A stretch of 64,000 nucleotides of DNA from JABDCD01 sp964469525 (GTDB taxonomy: Bacteria; Pseudomonadota; Alphaproteobacteria; Rickettsiales; SXRF01): contig CAYXYU010000009.1 of NCBI GenBank assembly GCA_964469525.1, positions 1 through 64,000 of the forward strand, in the 5' to 3' direction. A program made the position numbers and the translations under genes. Within the stretch, counting starts at the first letter, position 1. The number at the start of each line of letters is the position of its first letter. Of this stretch, positions 1-8,360 are shown piece after piece. The notes below the pieces were generated by a model. It saw nothing but the letters and a program-made list of their open reading frames with translations, was not told the origin of the DNA and did no database searches.

Positions 1-180
1 CGGGCGCTGGCCCGGGTGCGGGCGCTGGCCCGGGTGCGGGCGCTGGCCCGGGTGCAGGCGCTGGCGCAGGTGCGGGCGCAGGTGCTGGCGCGGGTCCGGG
101 TGCGGGCGCCGGAGCAGGTGCCGGTTCGGGACCTGGCGCTGGCGCAGGAGCAGGGTCAGGTGCCGGTGCTGGATTCGGCG
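1..180. repeat. GC-rich short-period tandem repeat coding for Pro/Ala/Gly
   Basis: The first 180 bases repeat the unit GGGCGCTGGCCCGGGTGC and variants with 6- and 18-base periods. On the minus strand this reads as alternating Pro-Ala and Pro-Gly dipeptides in the frame of the Cys-rich protein, so it is coding low-complexity sequence and not a noncoding satellite. It runs off the left edge, so its full length is unknown. Confidence 0.8.
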
Positions 181-700
181 CAGGCGCGGGTTCGCAGGCA
201 TCGCCGATGCGGGTGCCGCCTCCGCATAGAGCTACACAGTCAGTATATTTTTGTATCTCGCACGGACTACCCATACTCTGTCCGCATTCGGTTGCACACG
301 CTTCCTCGCATTCGGCTAAACAAACCGACACTATACCGCAAGCTCCACCGGAAATCTGGCAACCGCCCCCACCCTGATAACAGGTGTGAGTTACGAAAGG
401 AGGTGGTGGACCACACGAGGGAAAAGGATCAGCCCACGCGGCGCTAAACATGAAATCCCCGGCCAACGTGAAGCTGTTGTAGATCTGCTGCAGGGTAAAG
501 GAAAAGCCGGTTATGCGTGGGGCAGCCTGGGTACCGTATCTGGGAGCGGGAGGATAGGGATCACTGAGCGATCCGGAATCCCAAAGCGGTTCATGCAGGG
601 CGGCGGTGGAGAGGCAGGACGATAGCAGGAAGGCCGGCCATTTATGGCCTGCGGCACGTAGTTTTCCCTTTGCAAAGGAATGTTTTGATCTGGTTGCCAC
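1..700 (-). CDS. Cys-rich, Pro/Ala-repeat exported protein (3' end outside window)
   Basis: This reading frame is open from a GTG at 700 to the left edge, with an in-frame stop upstream at 751-749, so the gene is cut off at its 3' end. A GGGGAG stretch lies about 12 nt before the GTG. Residues 21-35 form a short hydrophobic stretch after a basic N-terminus and include LLSSC, which could be a lipobox; secretion by either route is inferred. About residues 95-168 are rich in cysteine (motifs such as CEEACATEC and CVALCGGG), suggesting disulfides or metal binding. From about residue 170 the protein becomes Pro-Ala-Pro-Gly repeats, and this explains the highly repetitive DNA of bases 1-180. An ATG at 451 is an alternative start. 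I recognise no family. The Pro/Ala tail is like that of the TPR lipoprotein at 61939-63682, but low complexity alone does not show homology. Confidence 0.55.
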   Translation of the reverse strand, partial: MATRSKHSFAKGKLRAAGHKWPAFLLSSCLSTAALHEPLWDSGSLSDPYPPAPRYGTQAAPRITGFSFTLQQIYNSFTLAGDFMFSAAWADPFPSCGPPPPFVTHTCYQGGGGCQISGGACGIVSVCLAECEEACATECGQSMGSPCEIQKYTDCVALCGGGTRIGDACEPAPAPNPAPAPDPAPAPAPGPEPAPAPAPAPGPAPAPAPAPAPAPAPGPAPAPGPAPAPGPAP

Positions 701-875
701 GACGGATGCTGTCTCCCCCCACAGCAGGTCCCGAAAGAACCTTAAAGATTATGATAGCATTATTCGGCCCCCCCTGTGCAACAGCCTTCAGGGATAGGAT
801 AAGGTTAATATTTGCTTAATTATTAGCACGTTAATGCGGGCGCAAGTTTGGCGTGGGAAGAGGCTGGGAAAACGG

Positions 876-2054
876 TCAGTGCAGTAGCTTTAGGATGACG
901 CGCGCCGCCTTGTCGCTTGGCGCTTCGCCGTCTTCCGGCACAAGCGTTTGCAACGCCTCACGCGCCGCCTCTTTCTGCCGCTGCTGGTCGGCCGGATGCG
1001 ACAGCAGGTGCGCGCTGGCGCTGGCGATCATGGCCGGGGTGCAGTGCTCCTGCAGCAGTTCAGGGATGGCCTCACGCTGCAGCAGGATGTTGATGAGGTT
1101 GACATACCGGGTGAGGCTGATGCGCCTCAGGGCCCAGGCGGAGATCGGATTGACACGGTAGGCGACGATCATCGGCGTTCCTGCCTTCGCCACTTCGAGC
1201 GCCACAGTCCCTGACTTGGCGATGGCGATGCCGGCAGCTGCGATGGCGTCTTTCTTGTCCTGCTCCGCCGACATGACCACGGCGCGGTACGGGCAGTTCT
1301 CGAAATAGGGCGCCACGAACGGCATGACGTTTTTCGGCACCGCCACCGCGATGGCGAGGTCGGGGTATTGCGTTGCCAGCATGCTGACCGCGCGCGCAAA
1401 CACCGGCATGTGCCGATCCACCTCGCCCTTGCGGCTGCCGGGCAGCAGCATCAGCAGCTTTGCGTCCGGCGCGATGCCGTACTTGCTGCGGAAGCGTGCG
1501 CCGTCACCTGTCTCCGTCTCCGCCACCGCCGCATGCCCCACCCATGTGCAGGTCAGACCTGCCTGCTCGAAATAAGGCGGCTCGAACGGCAGCAGCACCA
1601 GCAGATGATCGAACAGCCGCGCGAACAGTTCGGCGCGCTGCGGTTTATACGCCCACACGGTAGGTGCTACGTAATGGATAAATATACTGTCCATGTTTTC
1701 CTTGCGGCATTTCTCGACGACGCGGAAAGAGAATCCCGGCACATCAATGGTGACAACGGCATCCGGCTTTTTCTGCAGAATATCCTCGGCAGTAAGCGAT
1801 ACGCGTGCGAAAATATTGAAGGCGTAGGGCAGCACCTCGATAAAGCCGAGCATCGACAATTCATGATACGGAAACAAACTATTCAATCCTTCCGCCTGCA
1901 TCTTCTCGCCGCCGACGCCGTAAAACAGTACCGGCTGCGCTGACTGCCGCCGGATGGCACGCATCAGATGCGCCCCGAGCAGATCACCCGACGCTTCACC
2001 GGCGATGAGATAAATGACGAGGGGTTTGGGCTGGGCATTGGGCTGCGTATTCAT
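876..2054 (-). CDS. lpxB: Lipid-A-disaccharide synthase LpxB
   Basis: LpxB is the GT19 glycosyltransferase that joins UDP-2,3-diacylglucosamine and lipid X into the lipid A disaccharide at the inner membrane. The N-terminal IAGEASGD motif is the family signature and is followed by the usual GVGGEKMQAEG region; about 392 residues is normal length. I chose the ATG at 2054 (MNTQPNAQ) because an upstream in-frame ATG at 2087 would place the start inside a C/G palindrome. It is the last gene of the lpxD-fabZ-lpxA-lpxI-lpxB run, its substrate being made by the LpxI encoded just upstream. A small palindrome (2077-2100) separates it from lpxI. Confidence 0.95.
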   Translation of the reverse strand: MNTQPNAQPKPLVIYLIAGEASGDLLGAHLMRAIRRQSAQPVLFYGVGGEKMQAEGLNSLFPYHELSMLGFIEVLPYAFNIFARVSLTAEDILQKKPDAVVTIDVPGFSFRVVEKCRKENMDSIFIHYVAPTVWAYKPQRAELFARLFDHLLVLLPFEPPYFEQAGLTCTWVGHAAVAETETGDGARFRSKYGIAPDAKLLMLLPGSRKGEVDRHMPVFARAVSMLATQYPDLAIAVAVPKNVMPFVAPYFENCPYRAVVMSAEQDKKDAIAAAGIAIAKSGTVALEVAKAGTPMIVAYRVNPISAWALRRISLTRYVNLINILLQREAIPELLQEHCTPAMIASASAHLLSHPADQQRQKEAAREALQTLVPEDGEAPSDKAARVILKLLH

Positions 2055-2076
2055 ACGATGCGATGCTCCAAACAAT

Positions 2077-2100
2077 CCCTCCCCCACAAGGGGGGAGGGG
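2077..2100. repeat. C/G palindrome between lpxI and lpxB
   Basis: CCCTCCCCC and GGGGGAGGG arms around a 4-5 base loop form a strong hairpin. The same style of C/G palindrome occurs at 5281-5385 and 16148-16184, so this is probably a dispersed intergenic element and not a site specific to lpxB. No T-run follows on the minus strand. Confidence 0.6.
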
Positions 2101-2114
2101 ATTTATAGCGTGAT

Positions 2115-2939
2115 TTACTCATGTTGGATACCCACCATGAAAATTCCTAATGCATCGGCACGTTCGATGGTGCGCTCCCGCTCGAGAATGAGCGACCCGC
2201 CTGCCTCGACGGCAATGCCAGCGAAACCGGCCTCATGTATTTTCTCCACCGTCTGCGGCCCGATGGCAGGCAGGTCGACGCGCGTTTCCTGTCCCGGTTT
2301 TTTCGCCTTGACCAGCACGCCGCTCTTCATGCCGCGCCGCAGCCTGGCGCAGCGTTCAATCAGCGCATCGGTGCCCTCCATCGCTTCGGTCCCGAGTACC
2401 TCGCCGTTTTCGACGATCACTGCCTGGCCGATATCGAGCGCGCCGAGTTGGCGCGCGGCAATCAGCCCTTTGGCGATGTCGGTGCAGTCGCGCTCGGACG
2501 GTTGTATCTTGCCGAGCACCCCCGCAGGCGCAAGCAGCCCTGCCAGCACTGTGTCGGCACCAACTACCGTGAAGCCTTCCTCTTCAAGAAACTCAACGAT
2601 GATCTTCAGCAGCGCATCGTCGCCAGCAAAGAAAGCCTTGCCCAGCTTTGCCAATAATCTGGTTCCCAGCCGGTCAGGGCGTAGTGATGTCAAAGAAGGA
2701 CGGCGCACGCTTCCCGCCAGAACTACCTCATGGACACCAGCCTGTCGCAAATGACCGATCGCTTCGCCGACCGCACCGAGCCGTATCACCTTATGCGGCA
2801 CGTGATGGATGGCGTCGAGATCTGCATTTTCAAAGGCGAGGACAAAGCAGGGGCGTTTGAGCGTCTGGCAGCCTTCCACCAACTGCGCCGGCAGCTGTCC
2901 GCCGCCCGCGATAATACCTAGGGTAGAGGCGGCGATCAT
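2115..2939 (-). CDS. lpxI: UDP-2,3-diacylglucosamine pyrophosphatase LpxI
   Basis: LpxI (formerly DUF1009) hydrolyses UDP-2,3-diacylglucosamine to lipid X plus UMP and replaces LpxH in most Alphaproteobacteria. The protein begins MIAASTLGIIAGGGQLP, the conserved N-terminal glycine-rich segment, and has the later GSVRRPS and KAKKPGQETRVDLPAIG regions; 274 residues is typical. The frame extends upstream to 3149, but that part is an out-of-frame reading of lpxA, so the ATG at 2939 is the start; it lies one base after the lpxA stop, which suggests translational coupling. The position between lpxA and lpxB fits its pathway step. Confidence 0.95.
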   Translation of the reverse strand: MIAASTLGIIAGGGQLPAQLVEGCQTLKRPCFVLAFENADLDAIHHVPHKVIRLGAVGEAIGHLRQAGVHEVVLAGSVRRPSLTSLRPDRLGTRLLAKLGKAFFAGDDALLKIIVEFLEEEGFTVVGADTVLAGLLAPAGVLGKIQPSERDCTDIAKGLIAARQLGALDIGQAVIVENGEVLGTEAMEGTDALIERCARLRRGMKSGVLVKAKKPGQETRVDLPAIGPQTVEKIHEAGFAGIAVEAGGSLILERERTIERADALGIFMVGIQHE

Positions 2940-2940
2940 G

Positions 2941-3762
2941 CTATGCCGCCTCGGAAGCATCCTGTGGTGAAGAGGTCTTGGGTACGCACAGGGAGCGCGA
3001 GCCCTTATCGTCCATGAAGGAGAGGAGCGCCAGCACTTCTGGGTTGTTACTATATTCGCGGCGCGCCTTCTCCGTGCGTTCGGCCAACGTGCCGGTTTCT
3101 TCTTCGAACAGCATTTTATAAGCATTACGCAGCGCATGGATGGCACCACGATCGAAGCCGCGGCGCTTGAGGCCGACCAGGTTCAAGCCAGCCAGGCTGG
3201 CGCGCTCGCCCATCACCGAGCCGTAAGGGATGACATCATGCTCGACGCCGGAAAGGCCTCCTATGATGGCATGCGCACCGATGCGCACGAATTGGTGCAC
3301 CGCCGCCAGCCCGCCGATGATCGAATGGTCGCCGACCTGCACGTGCCCGGCGAGCGTGGCATTGTTGGCGAGGATGACATGGTCGCCGACTTTGCAATCA
3401 TGCGCCACATGCGCCCCCACCATGAACAGGCAGTGATTCCCCACCGAAGTCAGCATGCCGCCGCCCTCGGTGCCGGGATTCATCGTGACATGCTCGCGGA
3501 TGACGCAATGGTCGCCAATGACGAGCTGAGACTTTTCGCCCTTGTATTTCAGATCCTGCGGCGCATGTCCCAGCGAGGCGAAGGGATAGACGGTACACTG
3601 TTTGCCGATCACGGTGTTGCCACCGATGGTGACGTGCGACATAATGCGCGTGCCATCGCCGATCGTCACTTCTCCTTCAATGACACAGTACGGTCCAACG
3701 CTGGTATTCTTGCCCAGCGTGACATCCTTGCCGATAATAGCGGTTGGATGAATATTGTTCAT
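2941..3762 (-). CDS. lpxA: Acyl-ACP--UDP-N-acetylglucosamine O-acyltransferase LpxA
   Basis: LpxA performs the first step of lipid A synthesis, moving a 3-hydroxyacyl chain from ACP to UDP-GlcNAc. The N-terminal two thirds are hexapeptide repeats of the left-handed beta-helix type (IGDGTRI, IGKQCTV, VGDHVIL). AHVAHDC around residues 117-123 contains the catalytic histidine, with His121 matching E. coli His125. The C-terminal helical domain carries the conserved GLKRRGF and LRNAYKMLF motifs. The length of 273 aa is close to the family norm. The start lies one base after the fabZ stop. Confidence 0.97.
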   Translation of the reverse strand: MNNIHPTAIIGKDVTLGKNTSVGPYCVIEGEVTIGDGTRIMSHVTIGGNTVIGKQCTVYPFASLGHAPQDLKYKGEKSQLVIGDHCVIREHVTMNPGTEGGGMLTSVGNHCLFMVGAHVAHDCKVGDHVILANNATLAGHVQVGDHSIIGGLAAVHQFVRIGAHAIIGGLSGVEHDVIPYGSVMGERASLAGLNLVGLKRRGFDRGAIHALRNAYKMLFEEETGTLAERTEKARREYSNNPEVLALLSFMDDKGSRSLCVPKTSSPQDASEAA

Positions 3763-3763
3763 C

Positions 3764-4219
3764 TTACTCCACGATCATTGCGCAGATCACCGCTTCCGCC
3801 GCCTTGTTGCCGTCCACTGTGGCGGTGCAGGCGAATTTCCAGACGTTCTTGCGGCTCTGCTGCTTCTCGGCGCGGATGTGCAGAGAATCCCCCGGTACCA
3901 CGGGTTTTCTGAACTTCGCCTCCTCGACCGACATGAAATAGACCAGTTTGCCCTCGGCGTCCTTGCCCAGCGTCTCGACCACCAGCACTGCCGAGGTCTG
4001 CGCCATCGCCTCGATGATGAGCACGCCCGGCATCACCGGTTTGCCGGGGAAGTGCCCAATGAAATGCTGCTCGTTGATGCTGACGTTCTTGACGCCGATG
4101 GCGTACTTGTCCACCTCCATCTCAATGACCTTGTCGATCATCAGGAACGGGTAGCGGTGCGGGATCATCTCCATGATGCGCTCAATGGGCACGACCCCGT
4201 TGTTATTTTTTTGCTCCAT
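3764..4219 (-). CDS. fabZ: 3-hydroxyacyl-ACP dehydratase FabZ
   Basis: FabZ dehydrates 3-hydroxyacyl-ACP in fatty acid elongation and competes with LpxA and LpxD for the same hydroxyacyl-ACP, which is the usual explanation for its place in lpx operons. The hot-dog fold motif GHFPGKPVMPGVL with catalytic His56 and Glu70 is intact, and PHRYPFLMID is the family's N-terminal signature. It has 151 residues. It lies 9 nt after lpxD and 1 nt before lpxA. Confidence 0.97.
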   Translation of the reverse strand: MEQKNNNGVVPIERIMEMIPHRYPFLMIDKVIEMEVDKYAIGVKNVSINEQHFIGHFPGKPVMPGVLIIEAMAQTSAVLVVETLGKDAEGKLVYFMSVEEAKFRKPVVPGDSLHIRAEKQQSRKNVWKFACTATVDGNKAAEAVICAMIVE

Positions 4220-4228
4220 ACGGTTCCC

Positions 4229-5266
4229 CTATTCGGTCTCTTTTTTCTTTACCAGTTTCGCCACCGCCACCGTCTGGCGATGCCAGTCGCGGGCCGGGAC
4301 GGCGGGCGAACCGCCATACGTGGCGCCGGCCGGGATATCGGTCATGACACCCGCCTGCGCCGCCAGTTTGGCACCGGCGCCAATGGTCACATGGCCGGCA
4401 ATGCCGACCTGACCGCCTAGCATGGCACCGTCGCCGATGCTGGTGCTACCGGCAATACCACACTGGGCCGCGATTAGCACATGGTTTCCAATATGCACAT
4501 TGTGGCCGATTTGCACAAGGTTGTCGATTTTGCAATGCGCGCCGATAACCGTGTCCGGCCCGGCGCCGCGGTCGATGCAGGTGCCGGAGCCGATTTCCAC
4601 ATCATCGCCGATGAGAACGCGGCCCAGCTGCGGTACCTTGGTGATACCTTTGTTGCCCGGTGCGAAACCGAATCCGTCTTGCCCGATATGGATGCCGCGA
4701 TGCAGGATGACGCGGCTACCCATGATCGTATGGCTGATGCTGCACAGTGCGCCGATGCGGCAGTCGTCGCCGATTTTCACATGGCCGCCGATGACGGTAT
4801 GCGCGCCGATCCGGCAGCACTCCCCGATAACGACATGTTCGCCGATAACCACTCCCGTCTCGATGTGCGCGTTCTTGCCAATCCTGGCGGTTTTGGCGAT
4901 CACCGCGTCTTTGGCGATACCGGGTTCAAATCCGCTGTCGGGATGGAAGGCGCGGGCGGCCAGCGCATAGGCGTAATACGGCTGTTCGGTAACCAGCAGC
5001 ACCATGCTCTTTGGGGCGCGCGCGGAAAATTTGGCGCGTACGAAGCAGGCACCCGCCTTGCTGGCAGAAAAGGTGTCAACATATTTGATATTGTCAAGGA
5101 AACTGATCTCGTCCGGGCCGGCCTTGTCGAGCGGCGCGATACCGGTGAAGCGACGTGGACCGTCCGCCTCGGTGCCTTTCGGCGTGGTAATCACTGCACC
5201 GGTCAGCTCCGCCACGGTGCTTAAGGTGAGAGAACCGGCACTGGGAAAAAAACGCTTATCGACCAT
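4229..5266 (-). CDS. lpxD: UDP-3-O-(3-hydroxyacyl)glucosamine N-acyltransferase LpxD
   Basis: LpxD adds the second acyl chain to give UDP-2,3-diacylglucosamine. The N-terminal uridine-binding domain (about residues 1-105) contains the conserved DEISFLDN segment; residues 110-310 are hexapeptide repeats. The QDGFGFAPG motif and the GHNVHIGNH segment with the catalytic histidine are clear. It is 345 aa. It is preceded by a 120-base palindrome-rich gap after skp, the only sizeable break between bamA and lpxB, so this is a possible internal transcript boundary. Confidence 0.96.
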   Translation of the reverse strand: MVDKRFFPSAGSLTLSTVAELTGAVITTPKGTEADGPRRFTGIAPLDKAGPDEISFLDNIKYVDTFSASKAGACFVRAKFSARAPKSMVLLVTEQPYYAYALAARAFHPDSGFEPGIAKDAVIAKTARIGKNAHIETGVVIGEHVVIGECCRIGAHTVIGGHVKIGDDCRIGALCSISHTIMGSRVILHRGIHIGQDGFGFAPGNKGITKVPQLGRVLIGDDVEIGSGTCIDRGAGPDTVIGAHCKIDNLVQIGHNVHIGNHVLIAAQCGIAGSTSIGDGAMLGGQVGIAGHVTIGAGAKLAAQAGVMTDIPAGATYGGSPAVPARDWHRQTVAVAKLVKKKETE

Positions 5267-5280
5267 GATGTTCTGATAGT

Positions 5281-5385
5281 CCTTCCCCCCGTAGGGGGGG
5301 GAGGTTAGGAGAGGGGCATGCTGGAGAAGGTGCCCTCCATTATGCCCCCACCCTAACCCTCCCCCTATGGGGGGAGGGAATAATT
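5281..5385. repeat. Paired C/G palindromes between skp and lpxD
   Basis: Two C/G hairpins, one near 5283-5304 with a CCCCCC/GGGGGG stem and one near 5354-5383 built on CCTCCCCC/GGGGGAGG, are arranged so that the whole segment is also an inverted repeat: GAGGTTAGG on the left pairs with CCTAACCCTC on the right. This resembles bacterial REP-type intergenic elements. It could form a strong structure in the skp-lpxD transcript, but there is no T-run to call it a terminator. Confidence 0.65.
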
Positions 5386-5386
5386 C

Positions 5387-5938
5387 CTACTCCTTCGGTG
5401 CGACGAACTTGACGTCGAGCTTCGGCAGCTTCTTGTTCAGTCGATTCAGCACTTCCTCGGAGATATTAAGTTTTTCATCAGCATAGAGAATTTGCGAGGT
5501 CGGGATAGCGACGACGAAACCCTGTTCCTTTGACATATCGCTGATGATCTCGGTCACCGCTTTCTGAATATCGACGATCGACTGCTCGAAGGCATTATCA
5601 AGCATGGCTTTCTTCGACTGCACTTCCTTCTGGGCCTCGGTGGCCTTGTTGCGGAAGGCACGCGCCTTTTCCTCGAACGCCTCTTTGGAAAGCACGCTGC
5701 GTTTCTTGGCCAGTTCCTGGTCTTCTTTCTGCAGCGCATCTTCCTTTTTGGTCAGTTCGGCCTGGAAGGCTTTCTGCTTGCTTTCGAGCTGCTCGCGCAC
5801 GCTCTTGGCGGCGGTCGATTCGCTCATGATGCGCTGGATGTCGACCACGGCGATAGCATTTGTCTGGGCATGGGCGTCAGGCAGGGAAAAAAGCAGCGCG
5901 CATGCAAGTGAAAGTAGGGAGAGAGTGTAGCGTTTCAT
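5387..5938 (-). CDS. skp: Periplasmic chaperone Skp/OmpH
   Basis: Skp-family (OmpH) holdase that carries unfolded outer-membrane proteins across the periplasm to the BAM complex. Residues 1-24 are a signal peptide ending DAHAQ. The mature protein starts with the typical AIAVVDIQRIM strand and continues into a long charged helical hairpin (about 35-125), with a C-terminal segment returning to beta structure. The ATG at 5938 is preceded by AAAGGACAG, a good ribosome binding site; a 10-residue longer reading lacks one. It lies 33 nt downstream of bamA, the standard partnership. Confidence 0.93.
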   Translation of the reverse strand: MKRYTLSLLSLACALLFSLPDAHAQTNAIAVVDIQRIMSESTAAKSVREQLESKQKAFQAELTKKEDALQKEDQELAKKRSVLSKEAFEEKARAFRNKATEAQKEVQSKKAMLDNAFEQSIVDIQKAVTEIISDMSKEQGFVVAIPTSQILYADEKLNISEEVLNRLNKKLPKLDVKFVAPKE

Positions 5939-5971
5939 GAATACTGTCCTTTCTGGATGTGCAAACAATTT

Positions 5972-8281
5972 TTAGAACCGGGTGCCGAAGCTGAACCGGA
6001 AATTTTCCCGCTGATCGAGATTCTCCTTGACCAGCGCATGAGCGAAATCGATGCGGATTGGCCCGAACGGCGAGGACCATAGCAGGCCGGCGCCGATGGC
6101 CACACGCACCGAATTCTCGTCGAACACGGTGGCCCCCGCATCATCGGTGTCCCACAGGCTGCCCGCATCGGTGAACAGGGCACCGGAGACGCCCATTTCA
6201 TCGGGCAGGCCGACCGGGAAGCGCAGTTCCGCCGTCGTCGAATAATAAGCGTTGCCGCCCAGCGCATCGAGCGTCGTGATGTCGCGCGGACCGACGCCGG
6301 CGGTGCGGAAGCCGCGCAGGTCGTCACCGCCGAGATAGAAGCGGTCGTTGATGCGGATGTTCTGGCCGTTCAGGCCGAAGATGTAACCCCCGGAGCCGAG
6401 GAAGCTTAAGACCCATTTCGGCACGATGGGATAGTAGTAGCTGCCCTTCACCTCATGCTTGAGGTAACGCGAGTCGCCGCCCAGCCCCGCCACTTCCTGC
6501 GCGACGCTGGCGAAATAGCCGCGCGTCGGGCTGAACTTGTTATCGCGCTCGTCGAGGGCCAGCAGGTGCCCGACGGCGGAAGTGGTGTTGGTGCCGGCCT
6601 GGCCGCGGATGAAGGCGGACGCCGTCGCCGGTACATCGTCAATGGTGTTGCGGTGGATGGTGTAATACACGGTGTGCTGCAGCGTTTCCTGCAGCGCGTA
6701 GCCCATGCGCAGGTTGACGCCCTTGACGTCGCTGTTGTAGGAGCTCTCGTCGATAAAGTCGCGGTAAACGCGGTAGACGTCGAAGCCTGCCGACAGCTCG
6801 CGGTCGAGAAAATAAGGTTCGGTGAAGCCGAACTGCGCCTGCTTGCGCCGCGACGCAATAACAACGCCGGCTTTCAATTCCTGTCCGCGGCCGAGCAGGT
6901 TACGTTCCCGGATGCCGAAATCGGCCAGCGCGCCGTCGGTGGTCGAGTAGCCAGCGCCAATATTGATTTCGCCGGTGGACTGCTCCGCCACGTCGACATT
7001 GACCACAGTTCTATCCGGTGCGCTGCCCGGCTCGGTCTTGACTTCCACCTTCTCAAAGAAACCGAGATTGTTGATGCGCTGCTCGCTGCGCTGCAGCTTG
7101 GATGTATTGTACGGATCGCCCTCGCTTAAGCGGAACTCTCGGCGCACTACCTCATCGAGCGTGCGTACGTTGCCGGTGATGTTGATACGCTCGACATAGA
7201 CGCGCGGGCCCGGCTTGATGACATACGCCACGTTGATGATTTGTTCCGCCGGCTTGCGTTCCAGCTTGGGCTGGATCTCGACAAAGGCGTAGCCCTGATT
7301 GCCCAGTTCGTCCGTCATGCGGTCGACGGACTCTTCGACTTTGCTGGCATCGTAGGTTTTCCCGGACGTGGTGACGATCAGTTTCTCCAGATCAGGCTTG
7401 TCTGGCGTGGTCAGCTCGTTGACGACCTTGACATCACCCAGAGTATATTGTGGTCCCTCATCGACCACGAAAGTGATGTAGAAGGCATCCTTGGCTGGCG
7501 ACAGCTGCGCATTGGCAGACTTCACCTGGAAGTCGGCGTAGCCCTCGTTGGCATAGAAACGGCGCAGCAGTTCCTGGTCGAATAGCAGACGATCGGGATC
7601 GTATTTATCATTATCAGTCAGAAATTTATACCAGCGCGCCTCCTCGGTGCGGATGGCCTTTTCCAGATCACTGTCGCTGAAATGCTCGTTGCCGACAAAG
7701 TTGATTTTCTCGACGCGCGTCACTTGCCCTTCGCTGATCTCATAGACCAGATCGACGCGGTTCTGGTCGCGCTGGATGATCTTCGGTTCGACAGTGGCGT
7801 TGTAACGCCCGGTGCGGCGATAGATGTCGAGCAGGCGGCGGACATCGCTCTGCACCTTGTCGCGTGAATAGATGGAACGGGCTTTCAGTTCGATCTCTTT
7901 CTCCAGATCGGTGGTCTCAACACGATCATTGCCTTCGAAGACGACGCTGCTGATAACGGGATTTTCCATCACGCGCACGATCAGCGTGTTGCCTTGCCTG
8001 AGTAGCTGCACGTCGGCGAAGAAACCGGTGGAGAAGAGGTTCTTGAGGCCGGCGTCGATCTCCGTCTGCGAGAAGCTGTCGCCCTGCTTGAGGCCGAGAT
8101 AGGTAAGGATGGTGCGCGCCTCGACGCGCTGGTTGCCCTCGACCTGGATGTTGGTGATGGTGCCGGAGAGCGTGTCCGCGCGCTGGGCATGGGCAGGGGC
8201 GGCAAGAACCGCTGCTGCGGCTGGCAAAGCGGCCAGGAGCAGGCTCCACACGGCGGCGGATAAGATGGAACGAACGTGCAT
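5972..8281 (-). CDS. bamA: Outer-membrane protein assembly factor BamA
   Basis: BamA is the Omp85 core of the machine that inserts beta-barrel proteins into the outer membrane. A signal peptide ending AHAQ (about residue 32) is followed by five POTRA repeats up to about residue 425 and a 16-strand barrel. Family landmarks are IQVEGNQRVE at the start of POTRA1, GAGYSTTDG at the barrel entry and the VGLPDEMG/RGFRTAGVGPRD loop-6 region. The protein ends in FSFGTRF with a C-terminal Phe, the barrel signal. The ATG at 8281 has GGGGAA close upstream. It has 769 residues and sits between rseP and skp as in most Proteobacteria. Confidence 0.97.
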   Translation of the reverse strand: MHVRSILSAAVWSLLLAALPAAAAVLAAPAHAQRADTLSGTITNIQVEGNQRVEARTILTYLGLKQGDSFSQTEIDAGLKNLFSTGFFADVQLLRQGNTLIVRVMENPVISSVVFEGNDRVETTDLEKEIELKARSIYSRDKVQSDVRRLLDIYRRTGRYNATVEPKIIQRDQNRVDLVYEISEGQVTRVEKINFVGNEHFSDSDLEKAIRTEEARWYKFLTDNDKYDPDRLLFDQELLRRFYANEGYADFQVKSANAQLSPAKDAFYITFVVDEGPQYTLGDVKVVNELTTPDKPDLEKLIVTTSGKTYDASKVEESVDRMTDELGNQGYAFVEIQPKLERKPAEQIINVAYVIKPGPRVYVERINITGNVRTLDEVVRREFRLSEGDPYNTSKLQRSEQRINNLGFFEKVEVKTEPGSAPDRTVVNVDVAEQSTGEINIGAGYSTTDGALADFGIRERNLLGRGQELKAGVVIASRRKQAQFGFTEPYFLDRELSAGFDVYRVYRDFIDESSYNSDVKGVNLRMGYALQETLQHTVYYTIHRNTIDDVPATASAFIRGQAGTNTTSAVGHLLALDERDNKFSPTRGYFASVAQEVAGLGGDSRYLKHEVKGSYYYPIVPKWVLSFLGSGGYIFGLNGQNIRINDRFYLGGDDLRGFRTAGVGPRDITTLDALGGNAYYSTTAELRFPVGLPDEMGVSGALFTDAGSLWDTDDAGATVFDENSVRVAIGAGLLWSSPFGPIRIDFAHALVKENLDQRENFRFSFGTRF

Positions 8282-8360
8282 TATTCCCCAACTAATGCTT
8301 AAACGTATGTAGTCATGGGGCAAAACGTACTACAAATCAAGCGCAAAACGTGTAGGGAAA

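Noticed and set aside
1..180. Short-period repeat at the left edge as a possible CRISPR array or noncoding satellite
   Set aside because: The period is 6-18 bases with no spacers, and the repeat keeps one reading frame joined to an ordinary protein sequence on the minus strand.
4921..4945. GGTTCAAATCC-like string resembling a tRNA T-arm
   Set aside because: It lies inside lpxD, with no acceptor stem or anticodon arm around it. No tRNA gene was found anywhere in the window.
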